Position numbers and translations under genes: made by a program
Notes under the pieces: model-generated
The model's input: the letters and a program-made list of their open reading frames with translations, nothing else
Database searches by the model: none
Told to the model about the DNA's origin: nothing
DNA from: Kalmusia sp. IMI 367209
Taxonomy: Eukaryota > Ascomycota > Dothideomycetes > Pleosporales > Didymosphaeriaceae
Length of the DNA stretch: 64,000 nucleotides
Assembly: GCA_027946365.1 (NCBI GenBank)
Contig: JAPEUQ010000001.1
Coordinates: 1,054,001-1,118,000, forward strand
Direction of reading: 5' to 3'
In this document: positions 22,144-33,293 of the stretch, piece after piece
Layout of the letters: each line of letters opens with the position of its first letter
Numbering within the stretch: the first letter of the stretch is position 1

Positions 22144-23256
22144 CGTGGATGAAGAGGCCGCCTATGCGGCAGCACGACGGCGAGCGGCACGGAGGGTGCG
22201 GCGCAAAACCGCGTTGGGGCTGTCGGGCTCTGCAACCATGCAGAGACGCCGGCGGTACGATGGGAAGACTCGACGTCGAAGTTGAAAAGCGGCAAGTATC
22301 GAAGGAGGGTGGTGGCTGTAGGGCTGTCTCGGAAGGCTATCCCCGGAGGACTGTGTCGAAGTTTGCGGGTTAGAAAGACGGGGATTGCGTCGTCGTGAGC
22401 GGTCTTAGACGACGAGAGCGATGCTATGTGAGTAGGAGAGTGGCTACTGTGCCCGCAGCATCCGCGTGGGTGGATAGGTGAGTGAGGCGTGAGGCGTGGG
22501 TGCGACAGCGAAGGTGCGGGCGCTCTGGTGCCGATCGCTCGAGGCAGGATGATGGCGCAGGCCGTGCAGTCGCCGAAACGGATCAGATTGCTCACAGCGA
22601 CGGGGCGGCTCCTGGGAATCTTTGCGGCGAGCACGCGGTCGGGGGAGCAGTGCGTCGCTTTCGGAGGCCTAGGGACTGGCGGTGGGGAGCGAGAGAGAGA
22701 GTAGAGAGAGAGGGTGTGCGTGTGTGTGTGTGTGGAGGACGGTGAGGAACGCTGCGTTGGAGTTGAATGGCAGATGGCGCAGGCCCCGAGGACGCCAGCG
22801 GCTGCAAAGAGTGGACCGGCCAGGACCAGGATCAGCCGGGCAGGGCCCAGTGTAGCGTCAAGCGCACCACGCCAACAGACTGCTGCCCGCCGCTAGACAG
22901 CACAATACGCGCACGACCCTGAGCGACCAGCGAAACCCAAGCAGCACAAACGGACGGGCGATCCTGAGTCGAGGGTTCCGTCTCGACTATTGCTATTGCT
23001 ATTACTGCTACTGCTACTGCACTTCTCCTCCGCCTGGCTGGCTGGCCATAAGACCAGCGGCAGCAGCGCGAGAGAGAATGAGAGCACGACGGTTGCGCCC
23101 GCCCGTCAGGTGCAGATGGATGCAGGCGGCGAAGAGTGGAGCCCCTCCCGAATCGACCATGGGAGCGTCGAACCGTGGACCATACAGCTCGTCAAATCCT
23201 CCTACTCCTCCTCCTCCGCCGCCGCTCAAGCCAGCCTAGCACAGTTGCTTAAGGGC

Positions 23257-23310
23257 GCACATACACACATACATACACACATACATACACACATACATAC
23301 ACACACACAC
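23257..23310. repeat. CACATA/CA microsatellite
   Basis: An imperfect array of ACATACAC units ends in a pure (CA)n run. It lies in the GC-rich stretch upstream of MED15. Confidence 0.9.
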
Positions 23311-23410
23311 GCATCACCACATAGCCCGTCGCTCGTCGCCCGTCGCCATGGATCCGTCTGCCGTGCTCCCCTCACTCTCTCCACGCTGTCGTCTTAGTCT
23401 TTTGCGCCCA

Positions 23411-23415
<5 letters not shown>

Positions 23416-23447
<32 letters not shown>

Positions 23448-23452
23448 TCTCG
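23416..23452. repeat. CT microsatellite
   Basis: A (CT)n run of about 14 units plus flanking pyrimidines. It is a simple repeat with no gene context. Confidence 0.9.
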
Positions 23453-25355
23453 TCGTCCCAGGCGGGCTCGGCGCGCCGCTGTGCGTGTCGCAGCGGGAGG
23501 GGGGCAATGCGCTCCTCGTCGAGGTTTCACCCTGCCCTCGAACGCCGGCCCGCATTCGTCTGCTCGAGGATGTCATGGCTGCAAAAAGCACCAACGCGCT
23601 TCTGCATATCCTCCCCAATGTCGCCGCCGCCTGCATGCGCCATCAAGCCCGCCCGCCCTATTGCCGCTAGCCAATCTGCCTGCCGTGCCCACGCGCTCGA
23701 TCTGGTGATGCGCCGCTCTTGTTCGACTGACCCAGCTCGTCTCCCCAAGCCGTCGGCCTGCCTGCGCGCCCTCACAGAAGCAGCGAGGCGCCTTTGCCCT
23801 GTGCGGACCGTGTGGCTGCGTCTGCCTTCGCCCTTAAAAATAGGCGTCATCCGCCAGCTTTGCTCCAGCCCAGCCCAACTCCGGTGCCAATCAATCGCTG
23901 CCCACGCGCACCATGGCAGAGCAATGCAAATCAAAGAAAAGAAAGAAAAAATAAAAAATAACAAAAAACTCCTAAAGACGTCCTGATGGTTTGCACAAGT
24001 GCCCCTCCCCGACACGCCACGCCCGCCGCGCAGGCCAAGCAGCGCTGCTCGTCTTCCTTCGCGCGCCTTTCATCTAAACAGCACTGGCCATGGTGTTGAA
24101 CTCGACCGTTCCGACTAGGCCCACACCATCCGCAACGGGCCAAGTCGCCCGGGGCATCTCATCCACGGCGGGCCCACGCCTCGGTGAAGGCCAGCGCGCC
24201 CACCACCCACCAGGCTCCCTGGTTTTGCTTTTGCCTGCTGTCGTCGCCTGGATGCCCGCCGTGGCAAGTTGCGAACCTCCGCACGCGCGCTCTGCTCGTC
24301 TGCTCCCCTTTGCGGTCGCCGCTGGACCTCGTCGATCCCCACGAGCTTAGCCGTGTTCCCTGCATGGATCTGCCTTAGCGCGGCTCCTGTGCCGTCGTAA
24401 ACTTCGATGGCGCCGCTTGCCCTGGACCACACCAGAGTCAAAGAGCCCTTCAAAACGCAGCGCCGCCCGTTCGATGCAACCACCTGGCAACGCTGCGGCA
24501 GCAGCAGCAGCGGCAGTAGCTAGCGGAGCCGTTTTCATATCCAATGTGTGGCCTCTAATGACATTCTGGTCGCAGACACCCGGATTCTGTCGCCCCCGTT
24601 GATGCAAGGCCACGCGCGCTCGGGTCAAGCTGCCCTTCTTCATGCGCTGCGTCCTGGAACCTTCTTGCGCAATGCGGGATCTGCGGACCCATCTGGAAAC
24701 ACGCTGTGTTCTGAGAAGCGGAAACAAGAATCGATAACCCTCCTGCCATGCCAGGCTCCACACAAACAATGCAAGGCCCAAGAACACTTCCATGTGACGA
24801 CAAACATGCACCAAGAGCTAGATCGCACGAACTCTATCGAATTTGGAGACGAGCTGAGCGTTCCGAGATTGTTCAGTGGATGCTCAGGGTCCACCCCCAA
24901 TCACCCCTGTCAATCGCCGCGCCAAGCTACTCGTGGGCCTCCTTCCCAATGCGACACCGTCATCACCACCGAGCTCGCAAAAGACAGAGACGCAGAAGAC
25001 GACCATCCAAGTAGGTGACCCAAGACCCCTACCCGTGTCGATGGATAACACAGGCTATTTCATCTACATGGGTACCTGCTGCGTCGAAAGTCGCTTGCAT
25101 AAGCCCCGGCCAGCCAATCAGAAGGCCCGAGTCCACCAAAGTAACACCATCCTAACCCTTCCCTACCCCACACAAATTCGATATCGACGATCTCTCCTCC
25201 ACGGGCTGTCAGACTCATGAGGGACTATCGCATTCATCTAGCGCAGCCTGAAGATCCATCCATGGCTGGGACGGGACCTGGACGCAGAGACACGGCCCCA
25301 CTGGGCATATCCAACACCGCCTACCCGCGCTCGCATATCTCGAATCCCGCCAATC

Positions 25356-28122
25356 TCATCCTAGCACGACATCCACCGTAGTCAGTTCGCCGTTGGAGCA
25401 GCCAGGTTCAAGCGGTCTGCTGGGGCGTGCGCCGCATGCAGGGCTTGTGCATCCCCCAGAGTGAGTGAGTTCGATCCCAGGCTGTCCAACAAGTGGCCAC
25501 AACAGGGACCGTTGAGTGGAGAGACACGTCATAGTGGAGCTGATAAGTCTGGCTTGGTTCCCGATGGCCCTTGTTCCTGATGGACGCCACAAAACTGACA
25601 ATAGTCGAACAAGAGGAAGGACTCATCGAGTCAGACATAGTATTTCCAGTGATGCAAGATTCAAGACTGAGGAAGCTACCATGATCGACTCACTTGTGGG
25701 AAGATACCTACTTATTTTCATCCAGGCACTGAATGAAGCGTATGGAAAGGAGTTGCACCCGGCACTAGACCATGCAGCCTCGTGGATACTTGGGTCCGAC
25801 CTCCGTATGCATAGATCCCCTTGGGGTAAGCTCTTCTCGACAGCAAGAACGCTCTCGGGAATACGTCGGGCTGTCTTTGTTTCCTGTTGGATCATTCGCT
25901 TTCAACGACCATAGCTGTTCTTCCACCAACCTTCATTGTAGTGCATCCAACTCGTAAACCACGGAACACTCTACTAGATAGACTAAGCCCCGCCAAGGTT
26001 AGCTCCGTATCGGCCGTGTGCTACTTGGCCTGTTTACTAGGTAAAGCCATCTCCAAGACCTTGCTATATATGTTTTCAATCGAGGTAAGTAGTAAAAGTG
26101 CCCTTGTACAAGTACGTAGCTTTCCCAATTACAATCGAGTCTCGGAAACGACTGATTCCCGTTCGAAAAGATACAAACCGATAATCAATCTCCTTTGCCT
26201 GATTCACTCATTATTCTGCCCAGTATAACTTCAACGATATTCCCCGTGTTTCGTAGACCAGTGCCCATCTCGTGATTGTCACGCCAAAGTCATGCCCAGG
26301 TCCTTCCGCGCTTACGAACCGCAGCAGAGCCCCTAGACACTATCCTACAGCCTATCCCACCAACGCCAAAGCCATTCTCGGCATACGCCGCTCGTAGGAT
26401 GTAGCAGAACAGCTTCGCTATCATCAAAAGACTGCATCTGGACAGCGCATGGCCGTGGTGTTTGGAGAGCACACGCTGGTCGGTCCTGCGTATATGCTGG
26501 GGGCACTTTGTAGTCTGCAGTGTGGGCGGTTGGTCTCTGTTTATCAGGGGGTTGTGGAGTGAGGGAATGCCACGATAGGTCATGAGTGTATCTCCTGTTT
26601 TCGTGATCGGATACGAGTGAGCTAGTGATGTCACTTCGAGTTTCTACCTTTGTGCGGGTAGAGAAAATAACGACGCTATATGGGGTTTGTAAAGGACTCA
26701 TGCGTATATGATGAAAAGCGTGTAAGTCTGATATCAAAATCATTCAGAAGCAGTGTGGTTCTTGTGCGCGGGTCTCACACGCTGTTTGTCAAGCCATCGT
26801 ACTGATGAAGCGGTACTATTGAAGCGGAGTAAAGTTATGTATCTCACCCTTCCATACTTACTAACTTCACGAAGACCCTTTTTTATGACGGTCTTGAGGG
26901 AGAGTATGGGTTTGTTTGGTTTTTCTTTATACAAAACGGATAATTAATCGGCTTTGGCTGATTGATCTGTATTCTGTCCGCTAAGTCTCAATAATCATTC
27001 GGTGTTCTAAGATTCAGCAGTGATCCCGCTATTGGCAAAAGACTACGGTTGGAGAGAGGTTAACCATGGTTTTCCTTTATAGCGCGTTGCTCGAACATGA
27101 TCTTGCGTCAAGGGCATGTAAATATATATGTGGATCGCCATATTGGCTGCATCGTTTCGCAATTACTGTTTCGTACTGGTACCAAAGTGTCGGAAAATTA
27201 ATAACTAAATTGTTTTCATTCTCGGAAATATATTTTTTGCCCTCGTCTGGCTGTTTCCACCTGTCTATATGTGCTTGCGCAAGATTACTGTAAGCCATGT
27301 GTTGTAGCTAGTGATCCCGTCAACTCGATATGCCAATCAATATGTCGAAGTTATCGAAGTTATCAACCTTAGAATGATGGGATACATGTTTGGGAAGTTG
27401 GCCATGACATTCCCGTCAGAGGCACAGATTCCGCAAGATAATCACCATGTATTGAGGACTGTTTGCACTCGTATATCGTATGATTGTGCGGGTTCCTGAT
27501 TGAAAATGCTATCATACGTCTCACTTCCCAACTGAGGATATCTGAAGTGAACTTAGCGCTCATTTGTCACTTTCGCTATACAAGGCATGGGGCGAGGCAA
27601 CTACGCAGTCTTCGTGTCACCAGCCTACTTTGTAATGCGTATATTGTCGTTATTGCCAAGTACGAATCAGGCTGGGGTCCACTGCATCAGCAGAAAGCCT
27701 CGCCCTTGCTCGTCCATCCAGCCTCGCAGCGTTATCATTGCACAGCCCAGCCTTGTGTCGTCGCTGATGCACTGCATCATCCAGCGGTTTTGGGGATCAC
27801 CAAACGAATAAGAAAACGAAGTATTTCCCCAAGTGAGACTACGATATGGCAGCCGGCTAAACATGAGCGTACAACATTGTAGGTCTGGACTCAGATGTAG
27901 CTACCCCTTTTTCGTATCTATTAATATTTGCTATGGGGCCTAGTATACCAAATTTACACTCGAACTTCCGACCTTGAATTCTCAGAGTGCACGATCCCTT
28001 TTCACTTACAATGGTGGAAATCTTTTCCCAATTAGACAACCCTTTCTTTTCTTCAGAAAAATCATGAACATGACTCAAATTCCGAAATACAAGCTCCAGC
28101 TTTCCGAGTCGAAAACCCGAAA
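25356..28122. other. 2.8 kb AT-richer gene-free stretch
   Basis: Composition shifts from GC-rich to AT-richer after about 25.5 kb. Frames are short and unrecognised; the longest is 132 codons at 25516-25914 on +, without any domain I know. Two segments (26171-26220 and 26929-26979) resemble each other. No terminal repeats or transposase are visible. It may be decayed repeat sequence. Confidence 0.45.
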
Positions 28123-30032
28123 ATGGCCTTTCAACATCAATTTCCTTTGCTAGAGTTTGCCATCCCCATCACAGCGCTTAATGTTATTGCTATATTGTTA
28201 TGGGCCAACATCACGGAGCATTTCTGGAAAGATTATCGTCCTCAGGAGACATAGATACGGAACGAGCTCGAAGGATGGCAATTTGCTGCAAAAATACACG
28301 AGCTAGTCATGCTGACTTCACTATCTTCTACCGTCTTCTACTATATGCGCAAGCTTATTTTAGGCCGCGGCACCCCATTTGGCTTAGTCGGTTTCCCATA
28401 CTCTATAACGTCACCAACCGTGTTTCTGAAATGGCCTTTTTGGGTAGGCTTGAGGCGCCGGTTTGGGTTCGGCTCCCTTATAGCAATCACATGTCTTCTT
28501 TCCGTGTTACTAGGGCCATCATCTGCTATCACGATGATTCCCTCGCTTGGCTGGTTCGAGTCAAAAGATGGATGCGCTCATACTGAACCGTATAGTTGGG
28601 TCCAGCGCAAAGTTGCCATCGCTTTTACACACACGAGCAAAGTTACAACTACTTCGGTCACAGAGCTGACCATGAGAACATTGGGGACCATATCACAATA
28701 TGTAAACTGGGGCAATTGTGGCGGAATTCGTCGCGTGGCTTATCCCCGTTTTCGCATAGCAACGAAGACTCCCACCTCCCAGCCGGTGGTGCATGTAAGT
28801 TGCTTGGCCAAGACTTTGCGCAAGGACGGAGATAGACGTAATATTTATTTCCCTTCAACTAAAAGTCCATGGACAGATGGCAGCGCATACAGAGATGACA
28901 CAATCGTCCTGCAGGATCACAAGGTACAGGATGAGCTATCTAGTACGCCTCGATTTCGATGGCTCAAGGACACACGCGACGAGACTGCCTCATCCTCGAT
29001 TCTTGCATTAGTCTTTGTGCCCTTCAATTATGGCACGAGTGGTTATGCTGAGGTGCCATGTTCCATTGACGCGCGCTGGGCAGCCAGTGAAGCTTACTTC
29101 GAACCCGAAAACTCGACCATGGTCACTAGTAATGTCTCTGAACATCTGATTCATCATCTGACGCAAAGGTAAGATCCCGTTTCGAACTACATAGCACAAG
29201 GTCTGCTGGATAAGTAATGCTAAAAGGTGCTACTTGATGTCAGCTCTTGAAATTAAAGTCCAAATGTGCTAATGTCTGCCTCGTACCAGGTTCAAATATG
29301 CGGTATCTAAGGGTCCACGGAATCTCGAATTGGATTGGGCTGAATCTCTCAACCCATATCATTCAAAGGGGTGCAACCCTGAGACTCTCACTCCCGTCTT
29401 GGAGGACCTCCTTGAAAACGCGTTCCGCCAAAATCCAACCGAACAGCTTCATAGAATACAGGACTTGGCGCTTCCCTGCTTGGAACCATTGTCGCCGATG
29501 GTATGGCTCTCACTGTTTCCATGGGAATAAATCCTTGGGTTCTCTCCAATACGACAGAAATTGGGAACCTATGCATGCCGTTGCAACTTCTCAGATTAAC
29601 ATATCAATCAAGTATCGACAAATATTATTATATTGTCTCAAGGAGTTCTTTTATCCTATCCAAATCAAGCTTGACCGCTACGGCTATGGTTACGCGCTGA
29701 GGAGCATATCATCCTGAGCCGCCATCATATGCTTACTCTTTTATGTCCTGCTTACAGTCGTTCATATGGTATACATTTTAGTCACGTATATCAAAAAAAG
29801 CTATATTGGTGGTGACAGCTGGAAAGATATATGTGAATTTGTGGCGCTGGCTATAAATTCGGCACCCAGTGCAAGCCTTTACGGGACAAGTGCAGGAATT
29901 CGAAAATGGGCTACTTGGACACAGACTGCTAAGATCCGTGAAATGGGAAAGGAGCATCTGGAGCTCTATTTCGAGGATGATGATCATGACGAGGTTGGAA
30001 ATTTGGCAACTGTGGGCAAAGAACATCATTGA
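28123..30032 (+). pseudogene. decayed multi-spanning membrane protein gene
   Basis: Parts of one protein are spread over three frames. The reading starts at ATG 28123 (hydrophobic N-terminus) and hits TAG at 28252-28254, then continues in the same frame from ELEGWQFAAKIHELVMLTSL to HHLTQ at 29168. A regular intron (29169-29289, GTAAGA...CCAG) joins FKYAVSKGPRN. A one-base loss near 29450-29456 shifts the frame to NTGLGASLLGTIVADGMALT. A further shift between about 29570 and 29620 leads to KEFFYPIQIKLDRYGYGYALRS, then TGA at 29715-29717 in frame, then a last helix and WTQTAKIREMGKEHLELYFED. The pieces are in the right order and look like an expanded ascomycete family of membrane proteins of unknown function. 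TAG may derive from CAG (CpA to TpA), as in repeat-induced point mutation. Extra introns cannot explain all breaks. Confidence 0.72.
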
Positions 30033-30409
30033 AGTAGTGTGGTGCAACACGAGCATTCGCACTCTATACAATAGTGCTTTTCAGACTTATGAGAACATGC
30101 TATTGGTTAGGGAGGATTGCCATTACTAATCTCAAGTACATAGGTGGTTAAGATGGTCGTGCATGTCGAGGGTACCACACTACACATTTCATACACACTG
30201 TGACAAAGCTCTCCAGATGAACTGACGTATCAAATGAGATGGGATAATAGCTACGCGGAGTCCTTCATACATGCTCGATTGAATTTGATATTGGTCTGCT
30301 GATCGAGGATCCTCTCCACTATGATACAATCGGTCCCCCGAATCCAGCTGGTCTATGCATTTGTTCCACCTGGTGACAAAGGAAATGTTCTTTCGGAAGG
30401 AATGATCGC
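30033..30409. other. short gene-free gap
   Basis: 377 bp between the decayed gene and the 3' end of COX9. No gene, repeat or RNA is seen. Confidence 0.4.
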
Positions 30410-30854
30410 TTATTTCTGGCCGAGGGCCTGGGCTCGCTCGTCTTCGATCTTCTGGTAGAAAGCGTCGCGGTGACGGACAGCGGGGACGTGGTAGCCTTCA
30501 AATATATGTCAATGAACGGTCTAAGGGCCCGTGGAGGCACTGCAGTGTGCATCGCCTGTTCTGCATTACGCACCGTACCACCAGCCATAGCCGGCAGTTA
30601 CCCCGAGGCCTGCAGATGCTGTTAGTGAAGCTCCGAACAGGACCGACACAAGTCTCTAAGCACGCGAGAAAGCCCAAAGAAGCTTGCGCAGAAGTTTTTC
30701 CAGGATGACGCACCCAGAGCAACGGAGAGGTCGAGCACAACGGTTCGGCGGAGCATCTGCATGGGAAGAAGTTAGCTTCCAGTCACAGGGGTTCGTAGGA
30801 TGCGCGCGGGCGCTCAATGGCAACACATACGCCGGTAATGGGTTTGACGGCCAT
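30410..30854 (-). CDS. COX9: cytochrome c oxidase subunit VIIa (COX9)
   Basis: Four small exons, 30831-30854, 30714-30756, 30574-30609 and 30410-30495, code for 62 residues. All introns are GT-AG (GTATGT, GTGCGT, GTGCGT donors) and every join is in frame. The protein starts MAVKPITGMLRRTVVLDLSV, crosses the membrane once (ALGLGVTAGYGWWYGYH) and ends in a charged helix (VRHRDAFYQKIEDERAQAL). This matches yeast Cox9 in length and layout (N-terminal PITG, RR before the helix, WWWG in the helix). It is a nuclear-encoded inner-membrane subunit of respiratory complex IV. It is missed by simple ORF finding because the longest exon is 86 nt. It diverges from TAF8 with 376 bp between starts. Confidence 0.93.
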
Positions 30855-31230
30855 GGTGATGTCGATTTGCGGTGAGTGGAGAGTGTGGTGGTGCAGAAAA
30901 GCGGGTTCGTGGAGCTGGTGAAAGGCGTTGAAGCTGGTTTAACGTGCGATGCGTGGTGGAGTGAGCCGCGCCAAGAGAAAGGGCCCGTGCACTTGACCCG
31001 CGCTTTGGGAGCTCGACATCAAAGACGAAGCCCTCACTGGCACTGGGGCAACGGCAGCTCGCAAGACACACCTCGCCCCACCGACAGTCTGTCGACTGCA
31101 ACCTGACGCCCGTCATCCTGCGACACCCGATAATACTCTCACGCGACCCTCCTTCGCCTGCTATAGAGCCTTCAAACTGGCACACACGACCGACCCAACG
31201 CAGGCCATCAAACGCACCAGTGACACGCTT
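30855..31230. promoter_or_regulatory. bidirectional promoter region COX9 / TAF8
   Basis: 376 bp between divergent start codons of a respiratory gene and a general transcription factor gene. No other feature was found. Shared regulation is possible but not shown by the sequence. Confidence 0.5.
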
Positions 31231-32370
31231 ATGCCCGGATTCATATCGCCCTTAAGTGCCTCAGGTACCGGCACGATCGCGGGCATGAAGCGACCATACG
31301 AGGTGGAGGCGGTGCCGACATACGGCCAACCGCACCCGAAGAAGCGCAAAGTCGTGCACCAGCTCCACCACAAGCAGCCCCTCCAGCACTTCGTCGAGCC
31401 GCTCGGCGGAGGCTTCGGCGCGTCGGATGACCAAGGATTTGTCAATGAGCAGCTGCGGCGCGCTATCGCGATACAATGCAAAGGAGTGGGCTTTGACAGC
31501 GCGAAGCCGGAGGCCGTCGAGGCAATGACCGGCTTGGTACACGAATGTACGGCTTTGCGCGCCCTGCGCTCAGCACATTTATAGCTAGCATTGTTGATTG
31601 CACGTCGCTAATACATAACAGTCATGACGAACTTTACCGACCGGATACGCAAGTCCATGTCCAGCGCTCGTCGCACCGAACCGCTACCCCATGATTACAT
31701 TTACGCACTCACCTCCAACGGCCTTACCGGCTCATCAGCGCTCGAAGCGCATTTCGATACAGGCGAGCTCCCGGCTTCAATGTTGCAACCTGCCTTTGCG
31801 CCTCCGGAACCTGCAGATCCTCCGCCACCGGACCTGGAAGGCATGCTGGGCCCCGAGCTGTCCGGCAAGGCAGACAAAGAAAGCAGAAGATACATACCCA
31901 CTCACTTCCCCCCATTTCCACCGAAGCATACATGGAAGGCAACACCTGTCTATGCAACGCGCGAGTCCGATCCGCATGCGATCCGAGAAAAGGCCGCAAA
32001 AGAAGGCATTGAGGCAGAAAAAAGCCTACGAAAGCTCATGGATGCGAAGAAGGATGGCATTCGGAAGAGACAAGCCCAGCGAGCACAACCGAAACGAAGT
32101 CCGCTTGCGATAAATCGAGAAATGCTGTGGAAGGAAGCCATGCGGGAAGCATTGGAAGAGGAAGATGCAGAAGAGGAGCAGCGCTTACGAGATGCCGAAC
32201 AGCGGGCAGATAATGATGAGGCAGACGAAGACGATGCGGAATTAATACAAGCGGCGGCAAAAGATCGGAGAGAAGATCGAAAACGGCCCACGATAGAAGA
32301 ACGTTTGGAGCAACGTGTATCCGTCAATTATGGCCGCAAGTTCTGGAGACATGCGGCGAGAGATCATTGA
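31231..32370 (+). CDS. TAF8: transcription initiation factor TFIID subunit 8 (TAF8)
   Basis: Two exons, 31231-31546 and 31622-32370, joined across a GTACGG...AACAG intron (branch point CGCTAAT) to give 354 residues. The N-terminal part has a bromodomain-associated histone-fold (QLRRAIAIQCKGVGFDSAKPEAVEAMTGLV, continued after the intron by FMTNFTDRIRKSMSSARRTEP). The central region holds the TAF8-specific proline-rich block YIPTHFPPFPPKHTWKATPVYATRESDPHAIREKAAKEGIEAEKSLRKL. This is followed by a long acidic/basic helical tail. TAF8 pairs with TAF10 and links it to the TAF2-containing lobe of TFIID, in the nucleus. The first exon also has a Lys/Arg cluster (PKKRKVVHQ) resembling a nuclear localisation signal. 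Confidence 0.93.
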
Positions 32371-32873
32371 ATTGGAGGGCTGCGCACTGTGCAGCAAGGC
32401 ACGTTCAGATCTGGGGCAATACTACCGCAGTAGCGGTTGGATATCCCACGGGGTAGACCTGTACGGATCACAAGATTGGGAGCCTTCCACGATTCAGCTA
32501 ACACGGTAGCACACCTGCGGCTTAGGAACTCTTTCTTTAAAAGTCATTTATTTCTCTTTTGCAGCATTCCAGCGAGGCGTTTTGGTTATGATGCATATTG
32601 GCGCTGGGACTTGGTGGTTTGAGCAGCATTTTCACGGCGTTTTGAAATCTTGCAACAGCTGTACTATTACTATTACGCCGCATGACGGCAGGGCTTTTTG
32701 TGCCAACTCAATTCAATACACGCCTTCGAATCGATATCCTGCCGTCGGATCCATAGTGCACATTCCATCGCACATTGCTCCAATTATTCGACGTGAATAT
32801 CGTACATCTCTCATGTTTTTGATCGAAAGTTTTGCTAGAAGGGACGCACCCATGTAGCACACTCCCCCCGCAC
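32371..32873. other. convergent 3' region between TAF8 and Som1
   Basis: 503 bp between two converging stop codons. A 91-codon frame (32582-32857, +) has no recognised domain and sits where both 3' UTRs are expected. Confidence 0.45.
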
Positions 32874-33221
32874 CTACACCTTCCTCTCCCCCTCCCACGC
32901 CGTAGTCTCAACATGTAATCCATTTTTACACCTACGTGTACCATCAGCTTTGCCAAGCCTTCTTCCATCTTGCTTCGCCCGATTAGGAAACCACAACCAA
33001 CAACAGACTTACACTCGATACATGCGCACGACGGGCTCGCACACCACGACGGGCTGGCCGCCTTTCCGCTCCGAAGGGAAGATATTGCACTTGTACTGGA
33101 CCATTTCTTTGAGTGCACAGTCTGAAAAATTTATTGGGGGTTTGCGCGGCTTGCCGGAGGGAAGCGTGTTGATTTCTGTGGCGAGGGCGGAGACGGGGTA
33201 GGTGGGCGTTGCAGGCGCCAT
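32874..33221 (-). CDS. SOM1: mitochondrial export protein Som1
   Basis: Two exons, 33013-33221 and 32874-32931, total 88 residues. The donor is GTAAGT, placed two bases inside what looks like a terminal stop; the acceptor is ACGTAG. The result reads MAPATPTYPVSALATEINTL, KPPINFSDCALKEMVQYKCNIFP, GGQPVVVCEPVVRMYRVCKN, and ends GLHVETTAWEGERKV. The C-x(n)-C spacing, RMYR-C and the terminal VETTAWE are the family signature. Som1 works with the inner-membrane peptidase Imp1/Imp2 in cleaving certain intermembrane-space precursors. Without splicing the protein would lose its conserved C-terminus. It diverges from the XRCC2-like gene with only 72 bp between start codons. Confidence 0.88.
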
Positions 33222-33293
33222 TCAAAGAGCAAAGACAGGAAAGAGAAGGGGTTTGATTGCTTTTGATGGAAAGAGGAGGTGGAAAGTATAGGA
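33222..33293. promoter_or_regulatory. 72-bp gap between two divergent start codons
   Basis: The start codons of Som1 (-) and the XRCC2-like gene (+) are separated by 72 bp only. Either transcription starts overlap the opposite gene's 5' end, or each 5' UTR is extremely short. The gap is purine-rich on the + strand. Confidence 0.55.

Larger units (their letters stand above)
22144..25355. other. 3.2 kb GC-rich stretch upstream of MED15, no supported gene
   Basis: Upstream of the MED15 start. Many overlapping open frames exist on both strands, but their translations are Ala/Arg/Ser/Pro-rich, low in hydrophobic cores and without domains, as expected of chance frames in GC-rich DNA. It contains a CA/TACA microsatellite, a CT repeat and an A-rich run near 23932-23968. 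A long MED15 promoter or 5' leader is the simplest reading. A non-coding transcript cannot be excluded. Confidence 0.5.

Noticed and set aside
23257..23310. CACATA array considered as a CRISPR-like or telomeric repeat
   Set aside because: It is a simple dinucleotide/hexamer microsatellite without spacers, and CRISPR arrays are not expected in a fungal nuclear genome.
25516..25914. 132-codon + strand frame in the AT-rich gap
   Set aside because: No recognisable motif and no neighbouring exons that join it; a 90-codon frame on the other strand overlaps it.
32708..33118. 136-codon - strand frame overlapping Som1
   Set aside because: It is an unspliced off-frame reading across the Som1 intron; splicing gives the conserved Som1 C-terminus instead.
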